Both the position numbers and the translations under genes were made by a program. 6,066 nucleotides of DNA, from contig JAAYMP010000129.1 of NCBI GenBank assembly GCA_012521315.1, forward strand, positions 1 through 6,066, written 5' to 3'. Numbering within the stretch: the first letter of the stretch is position 1; the number at the start of each line of letters is the position of its first letter. Positions 1 through 5,429 of the stretch are shown one piece after another. Source of the DNA: Bacillota bacterium. Lineage in GTDB: Bacteria; Bacillota; UBA4882; UBA10575. The notes under the pieces are model-generated. The model worked only from the letters and a program-made list of their open reading frames with translations, did no database searches and was not told the DNA's origin.

Positions 1-468
1 CTCGGCATCGACCTCAATCGCCCGTAAGGCTGCCGCCGTATCCGTTGAGAAGAAGGGGTTGCCCGTCCCGGCCCCGAAGATGACCACCCGACCTTTTTCC
101 AGGTGGCGGATGGCCCGGCGCCGGATATAAGTCTCGGCTACTTCCCGCATCTCAATCGCGGTTAACACCCGGGTGTCCAGTCCGATTTTTTCGAAGGCAT
201 CCTGGAGGGCTAAAGCGTTCATGACGGTGGCCAGCATTCCCATATAGTCCGCCGTCGCCCGGTCAATCCCCTGCGAACTCGCGGTCGCCCCCCGCCAGAA
301 GTTCCCGCCGCCGACCACCACGGAAACTTCGACCCCCAGGGCGACCACCTCCTGGATCTGGCGGGCAATCTTCATGACCACTTCATGGTCGAGACCAAAA
401 CCTTTTTCCCCGGCTAAAGCTTCACCGCTGAGTTTAAGCATAATCCGTCGGTATTTCGGTTTTTCCAT
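1..468 (-). CDS. pyrH: UMP kinase PyrH, N-terminal 156 residues (3' end outside window)
   Basis: PyrH phosphorylates UMP to UDP with ATP in the cytoplasm, an early step of pyrimidine nucleotide supply; bacterial PyrH belongs to the amino-acid-kinase fold and is a hexamer. I translated the minus strand from the ATG at 468-466, and it stays open for 156 codons to the window edge, about two thirds of the usual length near 240. Visible family marks are KLSGEAL (residues 12-18, phosphate-binding), GGGNFWRG (53-60), DRATADYMGMLATVMN (from about residue 69, UMP and subunit-contact region) and GAGTGNPFFSTD (132-143). The N-terminus MEKPKYRRI closely resembles Bacillus PyrH. A G-rich Shine-Dalgarno (GGGGG, 482-478) lies 9 nt before the start. 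It follows tsf in the common rpsB-tsf-pyrH order, but an intrinsic terminator lies between them, so its expression may depend on readthrough. Identification is very secure. Confidence 0.97.
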   Translation of the reverse strand, partial: MEKPKYRRIMLKLSGEALAGEKGFGLDHEVVMKIARQIQEVVALGVEVSVVVGGGNFWRGATASSQGIDRATADYMGMLATVMNALALQDAFEKIGLDTRVLTAIEMREVAETYIRRRAIRHLEKGRVVIFGAGTGNPFFSTDTAAALRAIEVDAE

Positions 469-522
469 TCGGCTTTACCCCCAGTGCAAATTGATCTTCT
501 CGCTTGTCCAAAAAAATCCTGC

Positions 523-550
523 AAAAAAAAGGGAACACCAACGGTGTCCC
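523..550 (-). terminator. Intrinsic terminator immediately after tsf
   Basis: Read on the minus strand, the arm GGGACACC (550-543), the loop GTT and the arm GGTGTTCCC form an 8-bp GC-rich stem with one bulged T. A run of eight T follows directly (530-523). The stem begins at the base after the tsf TAG stop codon (553-551). This is the standard layout of a rho-independent terminator. It is one-sided: the other strand has no T-run after the stem. Because pyrH starts only 55 nt further on and I see no strong promoter in between, the terminator may be partial and set a lower level of pyrH relative to rpsB-tsf. Confidence 0.85.
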
Positions 551-1507
551 CTAGGCTTTGATCTGGGACATAACCTCAGCCGCAAAATCATCCTGCCGCT
601 TTTCGATCCCTTCGCCCTTTTCGTAACGGGCAAAACGAACAATTTTGATCTCGCCGCCCATTTTTTTCCCGGTCTCGGCCACCAGGGCCGCGATCGTCCG
701 CGTATTATCCTTGATAAAGGCTTGCTCTTCCAAGCAGATCTCCTGATACATCTTGTTCAACCGGCCAAGGGTAATCTTCTCGGCGATCTGGGCCGGTTTA
801 CCCTCATTCATCGCCTGGGCAAGGTAGATCTTTTTCTCCTCTTCAACCAACAACTCCGGCACGTCGGCGCGGCGCACATATTGGGGTCTGGCCGCAGCCA
901 CCTGCATCGCCAGATCCTTCGCCAAGGTCGTCAGTTCCTCTTGGTCTTTCAGCCTGTCATCACTAACGGCCAGTTCGATCAGGACGCCAATCTTACCGTT
1001 CATATGGATGTACTCCTGCACAAAACCGTTGGTCTCCGTCTGGTAATGGGCAAAGCGCCGGACGGTCACCTTTTCGCCCGTTTTCGCCACAAGCTCGGTA
1101 ACATATTGACCCACGGTTTGCTGCCCTTTAAAGGGCTGATCCAGTAAGTATGGGGCTTGGGCTCCTTCGTCCTCAGCAGAAACCGCTTTGGGGGCATGCT
1201 TTACTATATGTTCAGCCAGTTCCTGGACAAAAGCGTGAAAATCTTCGGTTTTAGCCACGAAGTCGGTTTCGCAGTTAACTTCTACCAGGGCGCCGTTGGT
1301 CCGGTCCGCATTGACAAAGGCGCCAACCAGACCGTCGGCCGCAATCCGTCCCGCTTTCTTCGCCGCAGAGGCCAATCCTTTTTCCCGTAAATACGCCACG
1401 GCCTTTTCGAAATCACCATTACACTCATTCAGCGCCCGTTTACAGTCCATGAACCCAGCTCCGGTTCTTTCCCGAAGCTCCTTCACCATAGAAGCGGAGA
1501 TCTCCAT
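551..1507 (-). CDS. tsf: Translation elongation factor Ts
   Basis: EF-Ts is the guanine-nucleotide exchange factor that removes GDP from EF-Tu during protein synthesis. The 318-residue product has the N-terminal UBA-like domain (residues 2-44; KELRERTGAGFMDCKRAL at 9-26), then the core with the TDFVAK motif (81-86; its Asp-Phe pair is the part that intrudes into EF-Tu), a duplicated core subdomain and the C-terminal GEGIEKRQDDFAAEVM segment. It is the long form (E. coli 283, B. subtilis 293 residues). By eye against B. subtilis, the extra length is mainly near residues 100-125 and after the IGVLIELA stretch. The Shine-Dalgarno AAAGGAAGG (1522-1514) sits 6 nt before the ATG at 1507. An adjacent in-frame ATG at 1510 is too close, and a GTG at 1525 lies upstream of the site. 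It follows rpsB after 159 nt and ends at the intrinsic terminator. Confidence 0.97.
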   Translation of the reverse strand: MEISASMVKELRERTGAGFMDCKRALNECNGDFEKAVAYLREKGLASAAKKAGRIAADGLVGAFVNADRTNGALVEVNCETDFVAKTEDFHAFVQELAEHIVKHAPKAVSAEDEGAQAPYLLDQPFKGQQTVGQYVTELVAKTGEKVTVRRFAHYQTETNGFVQEYIHMNGKIGVLIELAVSDDRLKDQEELTTLAKDLAMQVAAARPQYVRRADVPELLVEEEKKIYLAQAMNEGKPAQIAEKITLGRLNKMYQEICLEEQAFIKDNTRTIAALVAETGKKMGGEIKIVRFARYEKGEGIEKRQDDFAAEVMSQIKA

Positions 1508-1618
1508 CATATCCCTTCCTTTCACCGATTATTGTCTGCCGTGCGGTCTTCTCCACCCTATTATCCCCATCACGGTCAACCCTGACACCGGCCGAGAAGC
1601 CGCCAGACCTCATCTTTT

Positions 1619-1665
1619 AAAAAAAGGGGGAGGGGAGGCTTAAAACCCCGCCGCTCACCCCTTTT
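1619..1665 (-). terminator. Possible terminator or attenuator between rpsB and tsf
   Basis: One base past the rpsB TAA, the minus strand has AAAAGGGG (1665-1658), which can pair with CCCCTTTT about 28 nt later. Inside it, GGGG (1649-1646) can pair with CCCC (1635-1632). A T-run of seven follows (1625-1619). The pairing is interrupted by unpaired stretches, and the poly-G/poly-C arms allow several registers, so the strength is uncertain. The position directly after a stop codon and the T-run are what suggest termination. It would lower tsf relative to rpsB or be a processing site. No convincing promoter follows. Confidence 0.45.
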
Positions 1666-1666
1666 G

Positions 1667-2476
1667 TTAATTGTCCGCCGAGACCGTTTCCTCTTCGGTC
1701 AGGGCATCCTCGTCATCAATCTCAACCGGCATTTCCTCTTCCGCGGCCGTATCGACGGTCTCGTCACCGGCGGGTTCCGCTTCAGAGAACTGTTCGCCTT
1801 GGCGTCCTTCGATTACGGCGTCGGCAATGGTCGCCGAAAGGAGCCGCACGGCCCGAATGGCATCGTCATTACCGGGGATCACGTAATCAACCTCATCCGG
1901 ATCGCAGTTGGTATCGACAATTGCCACAATCGGAATATTCAGTTTCCGTGCCTCGGCCACGGCGATCCGTTCCTTCCGCGGGTCAACCACAAAAAGCGCA
2001 TCCGGCAACCGGTTCATCTCTTTAACGCCGTTTAGGAACTTCTCCAGTCTTTCCCGCTCCTTCTCCAACTGGAGGACTTCCTTCTTCGGAAGCACCGTGA
2101 ATGAACCATCCTCGGCCATCTGTTCAATCTTTTTCAAACGCTCGACCCGCGAACGAATGGTGGCAAAGTTGGTCAGCATTCCGCCCAGCCAGCGTTGGGA
2201 GACATAGAACATGCCGCAGCGGATCGCCTCCTCACGGATGGCGTCCTGCGCCTGTTTTTTCGTCCCGACGAACAAGACGGTCCCACCGTTCGCCGCCGTC
2301 TCACGGATAAAATGATAGGCCTCTTCAACCATTTTCACGGTCTTCTGGAGATCGATGATATAGATCCCGTTCCGTTCCGTAAAAATGTAGGGCGCCATCT
2401 TAGGGTTCCAACGTCTTGTCTGGTGACCGAAATGAACACCTGCTTCCAAAAGCTGTTTCATGGTGATCACTGCCAC
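1667..2476 (-). CDS. rpsB: 30S ribosomal protein S2
   Basis: S2 binds the 30S subunit late in assembly, near the head-body junction on the solvent side, and is needed with S1 for initiation on many messages. The 269-residue product opens with the family signature MKQLLEAGVHFGHQTRRWNPKM (residues 6-27). It also carries GTVLFVGTKKQAQDAI, RWLGGMLTNF, the coiled-coil region rich in Lys/Glu/Arg, and DALFVVDPRKE followed by IPIVAIVDTNCDPD. The core ends near residue 224. The last 46 residues are an acidic tail with 18 Asp/Glu and one basic residue, making the protein longer than E. coli S2 (about 240). The start is GTG at 2476, fixed by the near-perfect Shine-Dalgarno AAGGAGGTGA 6 nt upstream and by the usual MAVI beginning. 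It has its own promoter and heads the rpsB-tsf-pyrH group. Confidence 0.98.
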   Translation of the reverse strand: MAVITMKQLLEAGVHFGHQTRRWNPKMAPYIFTERNGIYIIDLQKTVKMVEEAYHFIRETAANGGTVLFVGTKKQAQDAIREEAIRCGMFYVSQRWLGGMLTNFATIRSRVERLKKIEQMAEDGSFTVLPKKEVLQLEKERERLEKFLNGVKEMNRLPDALFVVDPRKERIAVAEARKLNIPIVAIVDTNCDPDEVDYVIPGNDDAIRAVRLLSATIADAVIEGRQGEQFSEAEPAGDETVDTAAEEEMPVEIDDEDALTEEETVSADN

Positions 2477-2585
2477 AACTGGTCACCTCCTTCCTGCTTG
2501 GTTTGGCCTCCGCTTTCTTCCTCCCCCCACCAAACCCTCTTGGGCACCTTGGTACGGGTCCAAAAGCGTGTGTCATTTGCACCAT
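2477..2585 (-). promoter_or_regulatory. Untranslated leader of rpsB, about 109 nt, with possible stem-loops
   Basis: The stretch between the predicted transcription start and the rpsB GTG has no coding sequence that I can support. It holds a 7-bp inverted repeat, GGTTTGG (2536-2530) with CCAAACC (2506-2500), enclosing a purine- and G-rich loop and ending 7 nt before the Shine-Dalgarno. A second 5-bp stem overlaps the Shine-Dalgarno. Several ribosomal-protein operons, including rpsB in E. coli, are controlled through the leader by a ribosomal protein. Whether that applies here is inference; I do not recognise the leader as a named RNA family. Confidence 0.45.
2483..2492 (-). promoter_or_regulatory. 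Strong rpsB Shine-Dalgarno, inside a possible stem
   Basis: AAGGAGGTGA is complementary to the 16S rRNA 3' end over ten bases, with 6 nt to the GTG start, and it decides that start. Its 3' half GGTGA (2487-2483) can pair with TCACC (2466-2462) inside the first codons of rpsB, leaving the start codon in a 16-nt loop. Confidence 0.9.
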
Positions 2586-2605
2586 CAATGAGTATATCAT
2601 GGTGC
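2579..2605 (-). repeat. Inverted repeat GCACCAT-N13-ATGGTGC across the rpsB -10 and start site
   Basis: Two perfect 7-bp half-sites (2605-2599 and 2585-2579) flank the -10 box and the predicted start, with centres 20 bp apart, about two helical turns on one face of the DNA. This is the geometry of a dimeric-regulator operator. The outer arm extends to GGCACC, and the same core occurs again at 2543-2548 and 2636-2641 on the plus strand. Function is not shown by the sequence; a chance repeat is possible. Confidence 0.5.
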
Positions 2606-2619
2606 CTGTTTTCTGGCAA
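2591..2619 (-). promoter_or_regulatory. Sigma-A promoter of rpsB (-35 TTGCCA, 17 bp, -10 TATACT)
   Basis: On the minus strand, TTGCCA (2619-2614) and TATACT (2596-2591) are 17 bp apart, each one mismatch from consensus TTGACA and TATAAT (5 of 6). The bases TGA directly before the -10 make it an extended -10 promoter. The expected start is near 2584-2585. The -35 begins 10 nt past the stop codon of the upstream ABC ATPase gene, so the importer operon and rpsB are separated by a promoter but by no terminator that I can see. Confidence 0.88.
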
Positions 2620-2629
2620 GCATTTCTTT

Positions 2630-3469
2630 TTATTCGGCACCGGAAGACCGTTCTTGCCTCCGGTTCGTTGACCGCTCTTTCCTTTGGGGCAGGGAAAAAT
2701 AGAGGTGCGGCCGGCCGTTAAAAGGTTCAGCTCCCACCACCGTTTCCACCCCAAACACCGCCGTTACGTTCGGGCTGGACAAGACCGCCTCCGGCGCACC
2801 CTGGGCGTAAATCCGTCCCTCTTTTAACATGATCAACCGTTGACAGTAACGGGCCGCCAAATTGAGGTCATGAAAGACCGCCAGCACGGTCAGGCCTTTG
2901 GTCCGGATCAAGTTGGTCAGCAACGTGCAGATCTCCAGCGTCTGATTGACATCCAGGTAAGAAGTGGGCTCATCCAACATAAGGAGGCACGGGGTTTGCG
3001 CCAAAGCTTGCGCAATCAGGACCCGCTGCCGCTCACCCCCGCTGAGTTCCGTAACCAAACGATCCGCCAGCATCCAGGTGTTCGTAGCCCGCATTGCTTC
3101 TTCAACCACCGCCCGGTCTTCTTGGCGCGCACCCGCCCACCTTCGAAGATAGGGGAAACGCCCCATCATCACCACTTCCCGGACGGTAAAGGCAAAGGGC
3201 GTCTCCCACTGTTGGGGGACCACCCCGATCTGCCGGGCCAAGGCCCGCAGTTTTATCCCGGCCAAATCCTGCCCCATAAAGGTGATCCGCCCGCGCGTCG
3301 GGGGCAAAGCTTTGTTGAGACACTTCAGTAAAGTGGTCTTCCCGGAGCCGTTCGGGCCAACGATTCCGGTAAACCCTCCAGTGGGCACAGTAAAATTAAG
3401 ATCGGCTAAAACCGGCCGCTTGCCAAAGGAAAAGGAGAGGCCTTCCACCGCAAGGATTGGTCCCGCCAC
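2630..3469 (-). CDS. ABC importer ATPase, BtuD/FecE/HmuV type
   Basis: This cytoplasmic ATPase drives the FecCD-type permease encoded just upstream. In the 279-residue product the motifs come in normal order: Walker A GPNGSGKTT (38-46), Q-loop VVPQQ (83-87), signature LSGGERQRV (142-150), Walker B CLLMLDEP (161-168) with catalytic Glu167, the D-loop region TSYLDVNQ (169-176), and the switch His200 in FHDLNLAARYC. The TSYLDVNQ form and the RALARQIGVVPQ block are typical of ATPases serving cobalamin, siderophore or heme permeases. The start is GTG at 3469: AGGGGAG (3485-3479) lies 9 nt upstream, and the protein then begins just before the first beta strand. An upstream in-frame start at 3550 would overlap the permease gene by 65 nt and add 27 residues unlike the family. 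The gap to the permease stop is 16 nt. The last 30 or so residues are basic and low in conserved features. The substrate cannot be set from the ATPase. Confidence 0.92.
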   Translation of the reverse strand: MAGPILAVEGLSFSFGKRPVLADLNFTVPTGGFTGIVGPNGSGKTTLLKCLNKALPPTRGRITFMGQDLAGIKLRALARQIGVVPQQWETPFAFTVREVVMMGRFPYLRRWAGARQEDRAVVEEAMRATNTWMLADRLVTELSGGERQRVLIAQALAQTPCLLMLDEPTSYLDVNQTLEICTLLTNLIRTKGLTVLAVFHDLNLAARYCQRLIMLKEGRIYAQGAPEAVLSSPNVTAVFGVETVVGAEPFNGRPHLYFSLPQRKERSTNRRQERSSGAE

Positions 3470-3485
3470 CGTTATCCGCTCCCCT

Positions 3486-4475
3486 CTAGTACCAATCAGA
3501 TCGACCCTTTTGCAAGAGAGATAAGAGATAAAGGAAGAATGGCCCGCCAATAAAAGAGGTTAAAACACCAACCGGCAGTTCAACCGGGTAGAGCAAAATC
3601 CGGGCCAGTGTATCGGCGACGAGCAACAATAAACCGCCGGCCAAAGCAGAGGCTGGAAGCAAGGACCGGTGGTCGGGGCCGATCAGGAGGCGAACAATAT
3701 GGGGGGCGACCATCCCGACAAAGCCGATCGCCCCGCTGACGCTGACCGCCGCCGCCACTAAAACCGAAGCCGTCATGACAATCCGGCGTTGAAAATCCCC
3801 CACGGCCAACCCGAGCTGATGGGCTTTTTCCTCCCCCAGGAGAAGCAGGTTAAGCTGCCGGGCCAAGCTCCAACTGTACAAAAACGCGCCGCCGAGATAA
3901 GGCAGGACGATGCGGACCTCGGCCCAACGGGCATAGGCAAACCCGCCCATCATCCAAAACATGATCTTGGCCAGCTCTTGTTGGCGAAAGAACAAAAGTA
4001 ACGAGGTCATGGCGGAAAAAAAAGCGCCCACCGCAATTCCGGCTAAAAGCATCATCGTCAGCGCCGGCCGCCTCCCGGACCGGCCCAAGGAATAAACAAG
4101 GGCTGTGGCCAGTAAGGCCCCGCCAAAGGCAAAAAGCGGGCGGGCACTCAAACCGAAGAAACGGAGGTTCATCCCGGAAAAAACAGCAATGGTAGCCCCA
4201 AAGGCCGCGCCGGACGAAGTCCCCAGCACATAGGGGTCCGCCAACGGATTGCGGAACAAACCCTGAAAGAGAACGCCCGCCACGGCTAAAGCCGCCCCCA
4301 CCATTAAGGCCAGAAGAATCCGGGGTAAACGTAGATCAAACAAGATTTTGGCCTGAAACGAATCAAGAGGAAAACTTAGCGGCACGGGGCCCAGGCTTAA
4401 AGCGGCCAGCCCGGTAAGGCCGACCCCCATTATTAACCCGGCTAAAAGCAAGCGATACTTGGTTTTTGTTTTCAT
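3486..4475 (-). CDS. FecCD-family ABC permease (cobalamin/iron-siderophore type, BtuC-like)
   Basis: This is the inner-membrane channel of the importer; family members work as homodimers with ten helices per subunit. The 329-residue product begins with a basic tail and a first helix (about 9-29). It then shows RLPR (49-52), the block GAALAVAGVLFQGLFRNPLADPYVLG (60-85), GFVGMVAPHIVRLLIGPDHR in the coupling-helix region, and ELPVGVLTSFIGGPFFLYLL near the C-terminus. By position, Arg49, Arg52 and Arg292 match the BtuC arginines (56, 59, 295) that accept the binding protein's glutamates. The ATG at 4475 overlaps the preceding TGA stop as ATGA, which implies translational coupling, and there is only a weak Shine-Dalgarno of its own. 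The family is certain. The substrate (cobalamin, Fe-siderophore or heme) is not resolved, although the binding protein favours cobalamin. Confidence 0.94.
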   Translation of the reverse strand: MKTKTKYRLLLAGLIMGVGLTGLAALSLGPVPLSFPLDSFQAKILFDLRLPRILLALMVGAALAVAGVLFQGLFRNPLADPYVLGTSSGAAFGATIAVFSGMNLRFFGLSARPLFAFGGALLATALVYSLGRSGRRPALTMMLLAGIAVGAFFSAMTSLLLFFRQQELAKIMFWMMGGFAYARWAEVRIVLPYLGGAFLYSWSLARQLNLLLLGEEKAHQLGLAVGDFQRRIVMTASVLVAAAVSVSGAIGFVGMVAPHIVRLLIGPDHRSLLPASALAGGLLLLVADTLARILLYPVELPVGVLTSFIGGPFFLYLLSLLQKGRSDWY

Positions 4476-5365
4476 TCCTGAACCTGTTCTCCAAGATGCT
4501 TCAGATCTTGCAAAGCCGTAACGAGCCTGGGGCCCGGCCGGGAAAAGATATCGATATTGATCTGGAAGACCTGGTTGCGCTTTACCGCCGCCAGTTCCCG
4601 GAAGAACGGATCCTGCGCGAAAACATCCGGGGCCAATTCGGTCAGAATAACCGCCGGGTTTTGCGCCAAAATATACTCCAACGCGATCTGACCCCAGCTA
4701 AATCCCAATCCCCCGGCGATATTCTCCCAGCCCAGGACAGTGACGGCCTCATCCAAAAACGTTCCGGTGCCGGCCGTCCACAGATCGGCCAAATCAGAGC
4801 CAATGGCGATGAAAACCTTGGGTTTGGATCCGGAGCGTCCTCCTTCCCGCCGCAAATTGTCAAGGGCGGTTTCAAGCGCCCACGCCAATTGCTCCGCCGT
4901 TTCCTCGGTGGCCGTTAAGCGGCCAACCAAACGGATCGCCGCGCTTAAGTCCGCAAAAGAGACCGGGTTAAGGGCAAAGGTCGGCACCCCAAGCGCCGTA
5001 AGGTTTTCGACCGGCTCTTTCCCGTTCAGATTGCAGGCCAAAACCAGATCCGGCTGGAGGGCGAGGACTCTTTCCAGGTTCATGGGGGTGATATTGCCGA
5101 TCTTCGGTTTGTGCCGCGCCGCCGAGGGATAGTCACACCAGTCGGTGACCCCCACGATACGGCCGGCAAGCCCCAAAGCAAAAAGGATCTCCGTATTGCC
5201 CGGCGAGCCGGAGACAATCCGCATCGGAAGCCGTTCCAGGGTGATCTCCCGTCCAAACTGGTCGGCAAGCTGCAAAGGAAACTCGCCCGCCCGTATACTT
5301 AAGGCCAAAAGCAGGCAGAAGCCAATGACCATTCCCTTTCGCCCCATCGTCTTTGGACGTGTCAC
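4472..5365 (-). CDS. Secreted substrate-binding protein of a cobalamin/iron ABC importer (BtuF-like)
   Basis: It should capture the ligand outside the cytoplasmic membrane and deliver it to the permease. Of 297 residues, 1-26 form a Sec signal peptide: basic TRPKTMGRKG, hydrophobic 12-24, and a likely cut after Ala26. Then comes the helical-backbone binding fold: RIVSGSPGNTEILFALGL (49-66), GVTDWCDYP (72-80), MNLERVLALQPDLVLA (95-110), and a C-lobe with WENIAGG and WGQIALEYILAQNPAVI. Glu98 and Glu230 are placed like BtuF Glu72 and Glu202, which dock on BtuC arginines. The VGVTxxCDYP form and the closing SRPGPRL segment resemble BtuF more than siderophore binders. The start is GTG at 5365, 7 nt after AAGGAGG (5379-5373). 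The only cysteine in the signal region (Cys17) is mid-core after Phe, so there is no lipobox. The gene follows the previous one by 49 nt and is probably in the same operon. No cobalamin riboswitch is visible in the gap. Confidence 0.88.
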   Translation of the reverse strand: MTRPKTMGRKGMVIGFCLLLALSIRAGEFPLQLADQFGREITLERLPMRIVSGSPGNTEILFALGLAGRIVGVTDWCDYPSAARHKPKIGNITPMNLERVLALQPDLVLACNLNGKEPVENLTALGVPTFALNPVSFADLSAAIRLVGRLTATEETAEQLAWALETALDNLRREGGRSGSKPKVFIAIGSDLADLWTAGTGTFLDEAVTVLGWENIAGGLGFSWGQIALEYILAQNPAVILTELAPDVFAQDPFFRELAAVKRNQVFQINIDIFSRPGPRLVTALQDLKHLGEQVQE

Positions 5366-5411
5366 TATGATCCCTCCTTGTCCAACTTCCTTCCCGCCCC
5401 CCAAGCAGGAC

Positions 5412-5429
5412 CAGTTAACCGTTTAACTG
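5412..5429 (-). repeat. Stem-loop CAGTTAA-ACGG-TTAACTG over the stop codon
   Basis: A perfect 7-bp inverted repeat with a 4-nt loop spans the last codons and the TAA stop (5417-5415) of the upstream gene. One more A-T and one G-C pair can form beyond a single mismatch. No T-run follows on the minus strand, so it is not a standard terminator. It could act in RNA processing, stability or coupling to the binding-protein gene 46 nt further on, or be chance. Confidence 0.5.

Noticed and set aside
484..516. TTGGAC at -35 with TGCACT at -10 as a pyrH promoter
   Set aside because: The -10 matches only three of six consensus bases and nothing else supports it.
374..1147. Long plus-strand open frame of 257 codons antisense to pyrH and tsf
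   Set aside because: It lies across two conserved minus-strand genes and their terminator, has no family resemblance, and such antisense frames are common opposite GC-rich genes.
1572..1582. TTGACC followed by TAATAG as a tsf promoter
   Set aside because: The boxes are only 10 bp apart, far from the 16-18 bp needed.
2400..2600. Minus-strand frame of 66 codons in the rpsB leader
   Set aside because: Its first ATG lies upstream of the predicted transcription start and touches the -10 box, it has no ribosome-binding site, and it runs into rpsB in another frame without recognisable sequence.
2601..2641. GGTGCC/GGCACC pair as the terminator of the importer operon
   Set aside because: The arms are about 30 nt apart, the structure overlaps the rpsB promoter and no T-run follows.
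2195..2671. Plus-strand frame of 158 codons across the rpsB start, leader and promoter
   Set aside because: It is opposite rpsB and its control region, shows no domain and has no convincing ribosome-binding site.
2840..3331. Plus-strand frame of 163 codons opposite the ABC ATPase
   Set aside because: It is the complement of conserved ATPase motifs and reads as a low-information shadow.
5366..5414. Cobalamin riboswitch upstream of the binding-protein gene
   Set aside because: The gap is 49 nt, far shorter than the roughly 200-nt element, and I see no B12-box-like sequence.
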